From positions 992,001-1,056,000 of the forward strand of contig NZ_CP091787.1 of NCBI RefSeq assembly GCF_022024035.1: a stretch of DNA of 64,000 nt, written 5' to 3'. Of the stretch, positions 52,505-61,666 are shown in pieces; the stretch's first letter is position 1; each line of letters starts with the position of its first letter. The notes beneath the pieces were generated by a model. The model searched no databases. It was given only the letters and a program-made list of their open reading frames with translations, and was not told the origin of the DNA. The DNA comes from Prevotella sp. E13-17. GTDB lineage: Bacteria > Bacteroidota > Bacteroidia > Bacteroidales > Bacteroidaceae. The position numbers and the translations under genes are program-made.

Positions 52505-53466
52505 TACAAGGTCACGGAGATGATACATTTCGCTACAAGGATATTCGAATGAACTTCAGTTCGAATATCTATGCTCATGCCGATTTAGGCAGTTTGCAGA
52601 CATTCTTGACGGAGCGCATGGGCGTTATCTCTCAGTACCCCGAGCCTGATGCTTATTCGTTGGCAACGGTTATTGCTCAAAGGCTTCATGTACCCATTGG
52701 TTCTGTGTTGGTCACCAACGGGGCTGTTGAGGCTATCTATTTGGTGGCACAGATGTTGGCTGGCGAGGGTATTCGTCACTATATGGTCAGTCAGCCCACG
52801 TTTAGTGAGTATGAAGATGCTTGCAAGATGTTCGGCATGGAGAAGGGGGAGGGGGGTGCTTGTTGGATATGTAATCCCAACAATCCTACAGGTACTGTCG
52901 CCCGCCGTCTGCCCTTAGATAAATATAAGGTGACGGTGATTGACCAGTCATACGAAGATCTAACGGCAGCTCGGTTGATGTCGCCTGCCGAGGCTGTGGC
53001 AGCAGAGAGTGTTATCCAGATTCATTCGCTGACAAAGACCTATGCTGTTCCGGGACTACGCGTAGGCTATATTGTTGCTTCCGAGGCTTTGGTTAGTCGG
53101 TTGCAAAGGTGGCAACGCCCATGGTCGGTCAATGCCTTGGCTGTAGAGGCGGGCAAATGGCTACTGCTTCACCATGTCAGTGTTGTGCCTGATTTGTCGG
53201 CTTATCTGGCAGAGACACAGCGTTTGTATCGTGCATTGAATCAGTTGCCCATGATTCAGGCATTACCGACTGAGACCAATTTTATGCTGGCGCGTATTGA
53301 GAGTGCTACGGCGGCAGAACTCAAGGAATACCTTGCCACGAAACATCGTATGTTGATTCGTGATGCTTCCAATTTCTCAGGATTGAATGAACATTATTTC
53401 CGCATTTCGGCACAGAGACCAGAAGAGAACGATGCGCTGATAGCAGCTATAGCCTCATTTCATTAA
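52501..53466 (+). CDS. cobD: Threonine-phosphate decarboxylase-like PLP enzyme (CobD/CobC type)
   Basis: This 321-residue fold-type I PLP enzyme probably makes (R)-1-amino-2-propanol phosphate for the nucleotide arm of B12. Visible are ICNPNNPTGTVARRL, SYEDLTAARL and the Lys motif IHSLTKTYAVPGLRVGYI with the PLP-binding Lys179. The N-terminal INFSSN-type segment is present as MNFSSNIYAHADLGSL. Length is a little short for CobD (about 360). Context after PduO and near cbiB supports the role. It converges on the S41 peptidase gene with a 12-base overlap. Confidence 0.85.
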   Translation: MIQGHGDDTFRYKDIRMNFSSNIYAHADLGSLQTFLTERMGVISQYPEPDAYSLATVIAQRLHVPIGSVLVTNGAVEAIYLVAQMLAGEGIRHYMVSQPTFSEYEDACKMFGMEKGEGGACWICNPNNPTGTVARRLPLDKYKVTVIDQSYEDLTAARLMSPAEAVAAESVIQIHSLTKTYAVPGLRVGYIVASEALVSRLQRWQRPWSVNALAVEAGKWLLLHHVSVVPDLSAYLAETQRLYRALNQLPMIQALPTETNFMLARIESATAAELKEYLATKHRMLIRDASNFSGLNEHYFRISAQRPEENDALIAAIASFH

Positions 53467-54459
53467 TAAGTCACAGGCATACTCTATGAGTGTGTCTCTT
53501 CCCTTTGCCACATCGTCGTCAGTAAGCTGCACCAGATGATCTGGCTCAATTCCAAACTCACACGACTGCTGGTTGGCGTCATACATTGGTACAGCAGAGA
53601 AACGTATGTTCCAGCCATTGGGCAGACTGCTGCTGAAGGGCATGCCGGCGCCCCCGCCAGTATGGTCGCCCACGATGATGGCTTGTGGCATCTGTTTCAT
53701 ATACATCACAAACTCGTTGGCGGCACTGAACACATGTCGGTTGGTCAGGATGACCACAGGCTTCTGCCAGCGAAGATTGCTTGAGGGTACGATATAGCGA
53801 GCTTCCATCTTTGAGAAGTCGTGGTGTCCAGGTCCTGTCTTATGCTGGTAGTAGCCGACCAGTGTCTTCTCGTTACAGAAGCGTGCCGCCAGTTTCTCTG
53901 CATTGGTCAGGTTGCCGCCGCCGTTGTTGCGGATGTCAATGATGAGTCCGCGACACAGCATGCATTCCATCATCACCTCGTCCAGATTGCCATCGCCAAT
54001 GCCATCCATAAAGCTCTCGTAGCGTATGTATCCTATATTTCGGTCCAGAAGACGGTAATCCAGTCCTGCTGCTATCTTATAGTCTGTTCCCATATAGCGA
54101 CGAATGATCGAGTCATTATAGTTGGTAGGGTAGTTTTCGTACCACGACCAATAGCGACCATAGTCAAAGGCTGTCGTGATGTTCACATGACCGTCGCGCA
54201 GTTCACTGAGCATACCTGTCAGCACTTCGAAGAGCTGTTTGCTGGTCATCGTGTCGTCGATGCGTGCTGCATACTCCACTTTCACGGCATCCCAATCAAG
54301 TCCATACGCCTGCTGCTTGTAATCAAAGAAACAGTAGTGCTCGTCGATAATCTTCCACAAGGCCTCGAAATTACCTTGTGGCGAGTTGTCAAACTGTTCC
54401 TCATCGACGCAAGCAGCAAATAGCGGCAACAGACAAAGCAGGTATATCAGTCTTCTCAT
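53455..54459 (-). CDS. S41 family peptidase, lipoprotein
   Basis: This 334-residue protein has a lipoprotein signal (CLLPLFAACVDEEQFDNS, Cys17, with acidic residues after it) and a C-terminal-processing-peptidase-like S41 domain: GLIIDIRNNGGGNLTNAEKL and VVILTNRHVFSAANEFVMYM, the latter with the catalytic Ser in FSAA. The Lys of the usual Ser-Lys dyad is not obvious to me. No PDZ domain is clear. It is the last of a three-gene run with the DUF3316 and parC genes, 12 bases after DUF3316. Confidence 0.88.
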   Translation of the reverse strand: MRRLIYLLCLLPLFAACVDEEQFDNSPQGNFEALWKIIDEHYCFFDYKQQAYGLDWDAVKVEYAARIDDTMTSKQLFEVLTGMLSELRDGHVNITTAFDYGRYWSWYENYPTNYNDSIIRRYMGTDYKIAAGLDYRLLDRNIGYIRYESFMDGIGDGNLDEVMMECMLCRGLIIDIRNNGGGNLTNAEKLAARFCNEKTLVGYYQHKTGPGHHDFSKMEARYIVPSSNLRWQKPVVILTNRHVFSAANEFVMYMKQMPQAIIVGDHTGGGAGMPFSSSLPNGWNIRFSAVPMYDANQQSCEFGIEPDHLVQLTDDDVAKGRDTLIEYACDLLMK

Positions 54460-54471
54460 AGTTTCTTGTCG

Positions 54472-55260
54472 TTAAAAATCCTTGATGATGCCCAGCATGA
54501 TCCGGTGCGACAGCACATGCTGTTTCAGGTGGTTTGCCTGCAGTTGCTGGTAGTCACCAAGATAACTCAGCGATAGCATGGTGGTGCGGTAGATAGGGTA
54601 GGCCACCATGAAGTGCTGACGGAAGTAGGGGGCAGACACAAAGGTCGTGGGAACGATGTTGTGGTCATAGTTGCCAAGCGAGAACATCTCGTAGTACGAT
54701 TGACCGTAGTTGGGACTAAATGCTACACCTACGAGCGGCAGATTCAGCTCATAGCGAAGCAGTACGAAGCGTTTCCAGAGTGGGAACGTGTAGCTGGCAA
54801 TGCCTGTTGGCATCAGTTGTAGTCCCGCCCTTGCTTGTGCAGGGTTATTAGAATTGGAGGTGTTATAGATGAAGCCCAGTCCCGCATTGACCACACCGCC
54901 AGCTTGAAGTGTCAGACTGCCGTTGAGCTTCTGCCATCGATAGAGGCGTCCCCAAGCAAAATTGAAAGCTCCCTCCACCTCGCTCTTGTCGCCCGAACGG
55001 TCTTTCGCCGTAGATAGGTTCAGCTGACTGTGCATCAGCGTGCTCCAGTCTGACGATGGCTTCTTTCTTTCTGAGGAAACTAGAATGCTGATGCCATCAC
55101 CTTTGAACTTCTCCTGTGTGAGATAGGTGTCCAGAATGTTGGTCTCACCATAGCCCACCTGCAGGTAACGGGTAACGTGAACTGGTTCCTGCCCATTGGC
55201 CGTGTGGCCAACAGACAGGAACCAGCATAGGGCTATCAAGCATCTTAATTTATTATTCAT
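54472..55260 (-). CDS. DUF3316 family secreted protein
   Basis: This 262-residue protein has a signal peptide (ending TANGQE) and a beta-rich body resembling DUF3316 Bacteroidetes proteins: LQVGYGETNILDTYLTQEKF and the C-terminal SHRIMLGIIKDF, with many alternating strands as in an outer-membrane barrel. It overlaps the end of parC by 8 bases. Function unknown; an outer-membrane position is likely from the pattern. Confidence 0.8.
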   Translation of the reverse strand: MNNKLRCLIALCWFLSVGHTANGQEPVHVTRYLQVGYGETNILDTYLTQEKFKGDGISILVSSERKKPSSDWSTLMHSQLNLSTAKDRSGDKSEVEGAFNFAWGRLYRWQKLNGSLTLQAGGVVNAGLGFIYNTSNSNNPAQARAGLQLMPTGIASYTFPLWKRFVLLRYELNLPLVGVAFSPNYGQSYYEMFSLGNYDHNIVPTTFVSAPYFRQHFMVAYPIYRTTMLSLSYLGDYQQLQANHLKQHVLSHRIMLGIIKDF

Positions 55261-57997
55261 CGTCGAAAAGTCTTAGTTGACCGGTCATCTCGTCAATCAC
55301 CTGCTGTTGACTTTTGCCTTCATCAGGATCACTGCCTTCTCCTTCGTCGTCTGGGGTGTCGGTGGCTTCCGGTGTTTCGGGGGCCTCTGGCTCTTCGGGG
55401 AATCTGGTAGGCTCAAGTTCAACGATGCTCTCTATCTGATAGGTGCTGAGACGTTTGCCTTTAGCTTTGAAACCTTTGACCGAGATAAACTGTTCCGCAT
55501 CGATCTCTTCCGAACCGCGGAACTCGTCGGCACCGCCATAGGTCACCTTGATGAGTGGATAGACCTGATCGCTGAGCAGAATCAGTTTTGAGGCAGGGTT
55601 CTCACCCAAGTAGTTCTGTTTGCGTTTGGTGGCTTCCATCAAGAAGCGCTTGACGTAGGGATAACCCTGATTGTCGGCATCGAAGAGCACGGCCGTCCAT
55701 ACCTTCTCGGGCATGAATTTCTCTATGCGCAGGATGTTCTCCTCGTAGTGGTTGTTCACGTCGAAGTTGGTCAGGTAGAATTCACCATTCGTCAGGACAA
55801 CCAGTATCTGATCGTCATCGAAGAACTCGCCCAGCAGTCGTCCGTGCTCGTCGTAGTTGAGACGGTTCACGTCGGGATCGAACCACACCTTGCGTCCACC
55901 CAGTGTTGAGTGTCCCTGTGATTTCAGCGTGATGCGGTGTACGGGCTTTTTCGTCAGCAGATTACCCTTCGAGGCACGTCCCTTAATCAGCACTTCGGCA
56001 AACGAGCGTTCCAAGAAGATGCTCATGCGTGGGTTCTTGGCCTGGACAGAGGCGTCTAATGTCACCTTGATAACCTCCGCTTCACCATTAGGATTGGCCG
56101 TGAAGTACATGATCTTCGAGCCAGCGGTGCCTTGTGTCAGATCGTATTCGCGGTCGCGGGTGATACCCGTGATATTGAAGCGCTTAATATAGCATGGACC
56201 ATTGCGGCCGTCGCGATATACTACGTTATAGATGGTGCGCTTGTCGTTTCGCTTGAAGACATCTATCCATAGCACGTTCTTGCCAACAAAAAGTTTCTCG
56301 GCAACGCGTACCACTTTGTACTTACCATCTTTGTAGAACAAGATGATGTCGTCGATGTCTGAGCAGTTGCAGACGAACTCGTCTTTCTTCAGTCCCGTAC
56401 CGATAAAGCCCTCACTACGGTTGATGTAGAGTTTCTGGTTGGCTTCTGCCACCTTTGTGGCCTCGATGGTGTCGAAGTTGCGGATCTCTGTCAGTCGTGC
56501 GTGATCCTTGCCATACTTGTCCTTCAGGAACTGGAACCACGCTGCGGTCACCTCTGTGAGGTTAGCCAGGTCGCGGTCAATCTCGTCAATCTCAGCCTTG
56601 ATGCGTGCCATCAGCTCATCGGCCTTCTCTTTGTTGAACTTCAGGATGCGTTGCATCTTGATTTCCAACAGTCGCAGAATGTCGTCCTTGGTCACCTCGC
56701 GCACCATCTGAGGATAGAAAGGCGTCAGTCGGTTGTCGATATGTTCGCAGACCTTGTCCACATTGGGCGCCTCTTCAAACTTCTTGTCTTTATAGATGCG
56801 CTCCTCGATGAAAATCTTCTCCAGCGAACAAAAATGCAGTTGTTCCAACAGTTCGCCCTTGCGTATCTCCAGCTCCTGACGAATCAAGTCCTTGGTGCGT
56901 TCAGCGCTATGAATCAGCACGTCGCTCACGGTTAGGAACTGCGGTTTCTCGTCCTTGATGACACAGCAGTTGGGCGAGATGTTGATTTCGCAGTCGGTGA
57001 AGGCATAGAGCGCATCAATGGTCTTGTCGCTCGAAACGCCGGGAGCCAGATGCACCTGTATCTCGACCTGTGCCGATGTCAGGTCGGTCACGTTGCGGGC
57101 CTTGATCTTACCTTTTTCAATGGCTTTCGTGATGCTCTCAATCAGAGTGGATACAGTCTTGGAGAAAGGCAGTTCGCGGATGACCAACGTCTTCTGGTCT
57201 AATTTCTCAATCTTGGCGCGCACCTTCACAACGCCGCCACGCTGACCGTCGTTGTATTTTGATACATCAATGCTGCCTCCTGTCTGGAAGTCGGGATAGA
57301 GATGGAACTCCTCGCCATGCAGATAGCTGATGGCAGCGTCGCAAATCTCGCAGAAGTTATGGGGCAGAATCTTGGACGACAGACCCACGGCAATGCCTTC
57401 GGCACCTTGTGAAAGAAGAAGGGGGAACTTTACGGGTAGGGTGATAGGCTCCTTGTTGCGACCGTCGTACGACAATTGCCATTCGGTGGTCTTAGGGTTG
57501 AAGACCGTGTCTAAGGCGAACTTAGACAGGCGGGCTTCGATGTAACGAGGGGCAGCGGCACGGTCGCCAGTCAGAATGTTTCCCCAGTTACCCTGCGTAT
57601 CTACCAACAGGTCCTTTTGTCCCAGTTGCACCAGTGCATCGCCAATAGAGGCATCGCCATGAGGGTGAAACTGCATGGTGTGTCCCACGATGTTAGCCAC
57701 CTTGTTATAGCGTCCGTCATCCATACGCTTCATGGAGTGCAGAATGCGGCGCTGCACGGGTTTCAGTCCGTCCTCAATATGTGGCACGGCACGTTCCAGA
57801 ATAACATAGGAAGCGTAATCCAGAAACCAATTCTGATACATGCCGCTCAAGTGGTGAACCACCGAAGCATCGAAGCGGTTCACAGGCTTATAGTCAGAAT
57901 GGCCCTCGGCGTTTTCTGGTTGATCAGAGTTGTCTGAATTGTCGGAAACATCAGTATTCTCTGACTTCTTCAATTCGTCTTTTATTTCGTCGTCCAT
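55253..57997 (-). CDS. parC: DNA topoisomerase IV subunit A / gyrase A-like (ParC)
   Basis: This 914-residue type II topoisomerase subunit cuts and rejoins DNA to unlink chromosomes. I start at 57997 (MDDEIKDELKKSENTDVSDN). After an acidic N-terminal extension of ~40 residues comes the breakage-reunion domain: GLKPVQRRILHSMKRMDDGR, FHPHGDASIGDALVQLGQ and AAAPRYIEARLSKF with catalytic Tyr152. A coiled coil and the C-terminal beta-pinwheel region follow, and the end is acidic (EAPETPEATDTPDDEGEGSD). Bacteroidetes carry a ParC of this size. A consensus promoter lies at 58024-58055. The partner parE is not in the window. Confidence 0.93.
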   Translation of the reverse strand: MDDEIKDELKKSENTDVSDNSDNSDQPENAEGHSDYKPVNRFDASVVHHLSGMYQNWFLDYASYVILERAVPHIEDGLKPVQRRILHSMKRMDDGRYNKVANIVGHTMQFHPHGDASIGDALVQLGQKDLLVDTQGNWGNILTGDRAAAPRYIEARLSKFALDTVFNPKTTEWQLSYDGRNKEPITLPVKFPLLLSQGAEGIAVGLSSKILPHNFCEICDAAISYLHGEEFHLYPDFQTGGSIDVSKYNDGQRGGVVKVRAKIEKLDQKTLVIRELPFSKTVSTLIESITKAIEKGKIKARNVTDLTSAQVEIQVHLAPGVSSDKTIDALYAFTDCEINISPNCCVIKDEKPQFLTVSDVLIHSAERTKDLIRQELEIRKGELLEQLHFCSLEKIFIEERIYKDKKFEEAPNVDKVCEHIDNRLTPFYPQMVREVTKDDILRLLEIKMQRILKFNKEKADELMARIKAEIDEIDRDLANLTEVTAAWFQFLKDKYGKDHARLTEIRNFDTIEATKVAEANQKLYINRSEGFIGTGLKKDEFVCNCSDIDDIILFYKDGKYKVVRVAEKLFVGKNVLWIDVFKRNDKRTIYNVVYRDGRNGPCYIKRFNITGITRDREYDLTQGTAGSKIMYFTANPNGEAEVIKVTLDASVQAKNPRMSIFLERSFAEVLIKGRASKGNLLTKKPVHRITLKSQGHSTLGGRKVWFDPDVNRLNYDEHGRLLGEFFDDDQILVVLTNGEFYLTNFDVNNHYEENILRIEKFMPEKVWTAVLFDADNQGYPYVKRFLMEATKRKQNYLGENPASKLILLSDQVYPLIKVTYGGADEFRGSEEIDAEQFISVKGFKAKGKRLSTYQIESIVELEPTRFPEEPEAPETPEATDTPDDEGEGSDPDEGKSQQQVIDEMTGQLRLFDDE

Positions 57998-58023
57998 CAC
58001 TTGCTTGTTTTTCAGTTTGCTTG

Positions 58024-58055
58024 CAAAATTAAGGAAAAATAGCGAGAATGCCAAA
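58024..58055 (-). promoter_or_regulatory. Consensus promoter of the parC operon
   Basis: On the minus strand TTTG (58052-58055), 20 bases, TAATTTTG (58024-58031). The leader to the start at 57997 is about 23 nt. Confidence 0.65.
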
Positions 58056-58226
58056 TTTTACACTAAGAAATCCCAATTCTGTTGTGCTGATGATGTATCA
58101 GAAAACCAGTTGTGTGGATTTGTTTTTATCACCCTCCATCCGCAAGTGATGCTCATTCAGAGCCGAATTGTGGATAGATGTATTAAATAATGTGTAGAAA
58201 TGGTGGTTTTTTCACCGAAAATGACT

Positions 58227-58234
58227 ACCTTTGC
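58227..58234 (+). promoter_or_regulatory. -7 box of the glyS gene
   Basis: TACCTTTG, about 65 bases upstream of the start at 58299. No strong -33 element is seen. The rest of the 301-base gap between parC and glyS shows nothing else I can name. Confidence 0.5.
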
Positions 58235-58298
58235 ACGCAATATAATTAAATAGTTCAAAAACTTTAGAGAGAAAAAAGTAATAAATAAATATAAAGAA

Positions 58299-59840
58299 AT
58301 GGCACAAGAAGACGTATTTAAGAAGATTGTATCGCATTGTAAGGAGTATGGTTTCGTTTTCCCGTCAAGCGATATCTACGACGGACTGGGCGCTGTCTAT
58401 GACTATGGTCAGAACGGTGTGGAGTTGAAAAACAATATCAAGCAGTATTGGTGGAAGTCAATGGTCCTGCTGCACGAGAATATCGTGGGTATCGACTCTG
58501 CTATCTTTATGCACCCCACCATCTGGAAGGCCTCTGGCCACGTTGATGCTTTCAACGACCCCCTCATCGACAACCGTGACAGCAAGAAGCGCTATCGTGC
58601 CGACGTGCTGATTGAGGACCAGATTGCCAAATACGACGAGAAGATTCAGAAAGAGGTAGAGAAGGCTCGCAAGCGCTTCGGCGACTCTTTCGATGAGGCT
58701 AAATACATGGAGACCAGCGAGCGCGTGAAGGAGGCAAAGGAGAAGCGCGACGCACTGCACGCCCGCTATGCTGAGGCTATGCAGGGCCCCGACCTCGAGG
58801 CTCTGAAGCAGATCATCCTCGACGAGGAGATTGTGGACCCCATCAGCGGCACCAAGAACTGGACCGACGTGCGTCAGTTCAACCTGATGTTCTCTACCGA
58901 GATGGGTGCCTCTGCCGATGGCTCTATGAAGGTTTACCTGCGTCCTGAGACGGCACAGGGTATCTTCGTGAACTACCTGAACGTGCAGAAGACTGGTCGT
59001 ATGAAGATACCTTTCGGTATCGCACAGATCGGTAAGGCTTTCCGCAACGAGATTGTGGCTCGCCAGTTCATCTTCCGCATGCGTGAGTTCGAGCAGATGG
59101 AGATGCAGTTCTTCGTAGCTCCCGGCACCGAACTCGAGTGGTTCCCCAAGTGGAAAGAGACTCGTATGAAGTGGCACCTGGCACTGGGCTTCGGCGCAGA
59201 GAACTATCGTTTCCACGACCACGACAAGCTGGCTCACTATGCCAACGCCGCTACAGATATCGAGTTCAAGATGCCATTTGGCTTCAAGGAGGTTGAGGGT
59301 ATCCACTCTCGCACCAACTTCGACCTCTCTCAGCATGAGAAGTTCTCTGGCAAGAGCATCAAGTACTTCGATCCTCAGACCAACGAGAGCTATGTGCCCT
59401 ACGTTATTGAGACCTCTATCGGTGTTGACCGTATGTTCCTCTCTATCATGTGTCACTCTTACTGCGAGGAGAAACTGGAGAACGGCGAGACCCGCGTCGT
59501 GCTGAAGTTGCCCGCAGCCTTGGCTCCTGTCAAGCTGGCTGTGATGCCTCTGGTGAAGAAAGATGGTCTGCCCGAGAAGGCTCGCGAGATCATCAACGAC
59601 CTGAAGTTCCACTTCAACTGTCAGTATGATGAGAAAGACTCTATCGGCAAGCGCTATCGTCGTCAGGACGCTATCGGTACACCATACTGTGTGACTGTTG
59701 ACCACGACACCCTGAACGATGGTTGCGTCACTTTGCGTTTCCGCGATACGATGGAACAGGAACGCGTGAAGATCAGCGACCTGGCCTCTATCATCGAGGA
59801 CAAGGTTAGCATTGCAAGTCTGCTTAAGAAACTTCAATAA
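58299..59840 (+). CDS. glyS: Glycine--tRNA ligase, single-chain dimeric type
   Basis: This 513-residue class II synthetase charges tRNA-Gly. Recognisable segments are FVFPSSDIYDGLGAVYDYGQ near the N-terminus, LRPETAQGIFVNYLNVQ (motif 2 area), FRMREFEQMEMQFFVAPG and YVPYVIETSIGVDRMFLSIM (motif 3), then the C-terminal anticodon domain (AALAPVKLAVMPLVKKDGLP). Length matches the alpha2 type; the alpha2-beta2 type is not present. The start of the next gene directly abuts its stop. A long antisense open frame (58458-59837) exists but is a shadow of codon usage. Confidence 0.97.
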   Translation: MAQEDVFKKIVSHCKEYGFVFPSSDIYDGLGAVYDYGQNGVELKNNIKQYWWKSMVLLHENIVGIDSAIFMHPTIWKASGHVDAFNDPLIDNRDSKKRYRADVLIEDQIAKYDEKIQKEVEKARKRFGDSFDEAKYMETSERVKEAKEKRDALHARYAEAMQGPDLEALKQIILDEEIVDPISGTKNWTDVRQFNLMFSTEMGASADGSMKVYLRPETAQGIFVNYLNVQKTGRMKIPFGIAQIGKAFRNEIVARQFIFRMREFEQMEMQFFVAPGTELEWFPKWKETRMKWHLALGFGAENYRFHDHDKLAHYANAATDIEFKMPFGFKEVEGIHSRTNFDLSQHEKFSGKSIKYFDPQTNESYVPYVIETSIGVDRMFLSIMCHSYCEEKLENGETRVVLKLPAALAPVKLAVMPLVKKDGLPEKAREIINDLKFHFNCQYDEKDSIGKRYRRQDAIGTPYCVTVDHDTLNDGCVTLRFRDTMEQERVKISDLASIIEDKVSIASLLKKLQ

Positions 59841-60449
59841 ATGAAAATTCGATATTTTATCTTTGCTTGTCTCTCACTGCTGAGCTTTGCCTCATGCAGT
59901 GAGACCGATGGCGAGCCCGATGAATATGACAACTGGCAAGCCAGGAATGCGGTGTTCTTTGCCTCGCTGGAAGACTCACTGGCAGCAAAGCCCGGCGAGT
60001 GGAAGAAGCTGAAAAGCTGGTCTCTGCGTGAAGACACGCTGACGGCTTCCACCGATTATATCTATGCGCACGTGATGCCTTCTGGCATGGAGAGTGGCGA
60101 GACCACCAGTCCGTTCTACACTGACTCGGTGCGTGTGATGTATCAGGGACGCCTCATTCCTTCAGCATCTTATAGCGAGGGTTATCCGTTCAATACAGGA
60201 ACCGTCTATGGTAAGTTCACACCTGTCACGGGTGCCACGACCAAGTTCCTCGTGTCGGGTCACACCGATGGTTTTGCTACAGCGCTGCAGAACATGCATC
60301 GCGGCGACTATTGGCGTATCTATGTACCTTCTGCATTGGGTTATGGCGACTATGGCACAACAGGTGTTCCCGGCTACAGCGTCCTGGTGTTCGACCTCTT
60401 GCTCATCGACTTCAGTCCTGCTGGTCAGGCAATGCCGGTCTGGAACTAA
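59841..60449 (+). CDS. FKBP-type peptidyl-prolyl isomerase lipoprotein
   Basis: This 202-residue protein has a lipoprotein signal (CLSLLSFASCSETDGE, lipid Cys19) and a C-terminal FKBP fold: MYQGRLIPSASYSEG, TAGALQ-like FATALQNMHRGDYWRIYVPS and ALGYGDYGTTGVPGYSVLVF. It speeds proline isomerisation during folding of envelope proteins. It starts at the base after the glyS stop, so it is in the same transcript. It ends near a hairpin terminator at 60482-60520. Confidence 0.9.
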   Translation: MKIRYFIFACLSLLSFASCSETDGEPDEYDNWQARNAVFFASLEDSLAAKPGEWKKLKSWSLREDTLTASTDYIYAHVMPSGMESGETTSPFYTDSVRVMYQGRLIPSASYSEGYPFNTGTVYGKFTPVTGATTKFLVSGHTDGFATALQNMHRGDYWRIYVPSALGYGDYGTTGVPGYSVLVFDLLLIDFSPAGQAMPVWN

Positions 60450-60481
60450 GAGATCATAGCAGATACACATCGTGTTATCAT

Positions 60482-60520
60482 AACGCTTCGTCATTCATTT
60501 GAGTGACGGAGCGTTTTCTT
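60482..60520 (+). terminator. Hairpin terminator after the glyS-FKBP operon
   Basis: AACGCTTCGTCA (60482-60493) pairs with TGACGGAGCGTT (60504-60515) with one mismatch, followed by TTCTT. Confidence 0.7.
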
Positions 60521-60524
60521 TATA

Positions 60525-60558
60525 GCCCTTTACACCGTATTAATATAATGTAAAGGGC
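60525..60558. terminator. Second perfect hairpin downstream of the FKBP gene
   Basis: GCCCTTTACA (60525-60534) is the exact reverse complement of TGTAAAGGGC (60549-60558), with 14 bases between. There is no T-tract; it could be a backup terminator, a protein site or a repeat. Confidence 0.45.
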
Positions 60559-60651
60559 GCCAATACCGTTATTATTCCCCGACTATACCTATAGAATCAT
60601 TCGGTGATAGTTATGCTTTCGTGCTGCTATAGTTTAACTTTTGGTTTGCGT

Positions 60652-60750
60652 CTAGCCCCTAGATGACTCGATTCTAGCCCCTGGTCGAAACGATTCTAGC
60701 CCCTGGATTGCCTATTTATAGACCCTAGATTGTCCATTTCCAGACTTTGG
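60652..60750. repeat. Second array of 11-bp imperfect palindromes with exact 22-bp period
   Basis: Cores begin at 60652 (CTAGCCCCTAG), 60674 (CTAGCCCCTGG), 60696 (CTAGCCCCTGG), 60718 (ATAGACCCTAG) and 60740 (CCAGACTTTGG), each exactly 22 bases after the last. The pattern and the shift from GC-rich to AT-rich cores are the same as at 16145-16364. The surrounding gap (60450-61084) otherwise holds only the two hairpins and a -7 box. Confidence 0.85.
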
Positions 60751-60948
60751 AATCAACATAAAACGGCCGCTATTGCATTCTGATAGAAGTTGTTTTGCAT
60801 CTGAAAAGTGCCAATGTCGCGCTGTTATACTGGCTCTTTTAGATTGCATGACTTGTTTTTTTGCTTCCTGAAAGCACTGTTTACCACTATTTTATATAAA
60901 ATGATGATTGAGTTGGTCAATCATTATATCTGTTTCAATAAAATTGAT

Positions 60949-60956
60949 TACCTTTG
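60949..60956 (+). promoter_or_regulatory. -7 box upstream of the first paralogue at 61085
   Basis: TACCTTTG, preceded by GTTTCAATAAAATTGAT, which is almost repeated before the -7 box at 62182. A clear -33 is missing. The leader would be about 125 nt; it contains a 14-codon frame (61044-61088) whose stop overlaps the next ATG. Confidence 0.5.
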
Positions 60957-61084
60957 CGTACAAATAATTAACATCACATCAATCTAAACTTAAAAAATTA
61001 AAAAGAAAAGACTACTTCTTTTTGTATTATTACTTTTTTACACATGGTGAACTTCCTCAGGGAAAGAAAGTTTTTAAATAAGAA

Positions 61085-61534
61085 ATGAATATTATACTAT
61101 CTCCAACATCTATCGGTGTAAGTCTCTGTGAGACCACCCTGAGTCATGACATATGTAAGTTATCTGAAGACATATATTTGTTCTTCAGAGATAAAACGTA
61201 TTCTAAATTAGTAGAAACCTTGGAAGTAGAATTTTTCTGTGATTCTTATTTGAATCTATATAAAAGACCATATTATACGGAAAATATATCTAAAAAAATT
61301 CCTTCCTCAGAAGAATCATTCACGATTTATCATAAATTGGTTGTTGATATAGAAATACCCAAAGATGAAGTCTTACATGCTTCCAGTATAAGATTGTTGA
61401 TTTTGAAAGAATTCATCAACTATTTCGCCAAGACCACTCTCCCTGTTAAGATTAGGAAGTCATTTGATAAGGATCGTTTTGTGGCAGACTTAAAGGCATT
61501 CTTCGATAGTTATTCTGCCTGGCAGGGTAAATAA
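61085..61534 (+). CDS. Unrecognised small protein, paralogue A
   Basis: This 149-residue protein has no signal peptide or membrane segment, so it is probably cytoplasmic. It is predicted to mix helices and strands, with SFTIYHKLVVDIEIPKDEV in the middle and the C-terminal TLPVKIRKSFDKDRFVADLK shared with paralogue B at 61638. The gene is visibly AT-rich. Start: the ATG at 61085 overlaps the stop of a 14-codon upstream frame. Tandem paralogues with divergent N-termini and near-identical C-termini occur among immunity or toxin-related families, but I cannot assign one. No toxin gene is visible nearby. Confidence 0.65.
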   Translation: MNIILSPTSIGVSLCETTLSHDICKLSEDIYLFFRDKTYSKLVETLEVEFFCDSYLNLYKRPYYTENISKKIPSSEESFTIYHKLVVDIEIPKDEVLHASSIRLLILKEFINYFAKTTLPVKIRKSFDKDRFVADLKAFFDSYSAWQGK

Positions 61535-61666
61535 ATGAGCCATGAAAGGAAAAGCGTCATTTTAAAATACAAAAAGGTTGTCTCCCTCCAGAAAACAGAA
61601 TATTTAGATAATAGGATTACTAAAAATGTAGTGTATTATGAAAATAATATTAAAGAATGTATTTGA
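61535..61666 (+). CDS. Possible 43-residue small protein between the paralogues
   Basis: An ATG directly after the stop codon of paralogue A opens a 43-codon frame (MSHERKSVILKYKKVVSLQK at the start) that overlaps the first 29 bases of paralogue B. It is basic and has no recognised motif. It may be real and coupled to both neighbours, or chance in AT-rich DNA. Confidence 0.25.
   Translation: MSHERKSVILKYKKVVSLQKTEYLDNRITKNVVYYENNIKECI

Noticed and set aside
58458..59837. 459-codon open frame antisense to glyS
   Set aside because: It is explained by codon use of glyS on the other strand; it has no promoter, ribosome-binding site or recognisable domain.
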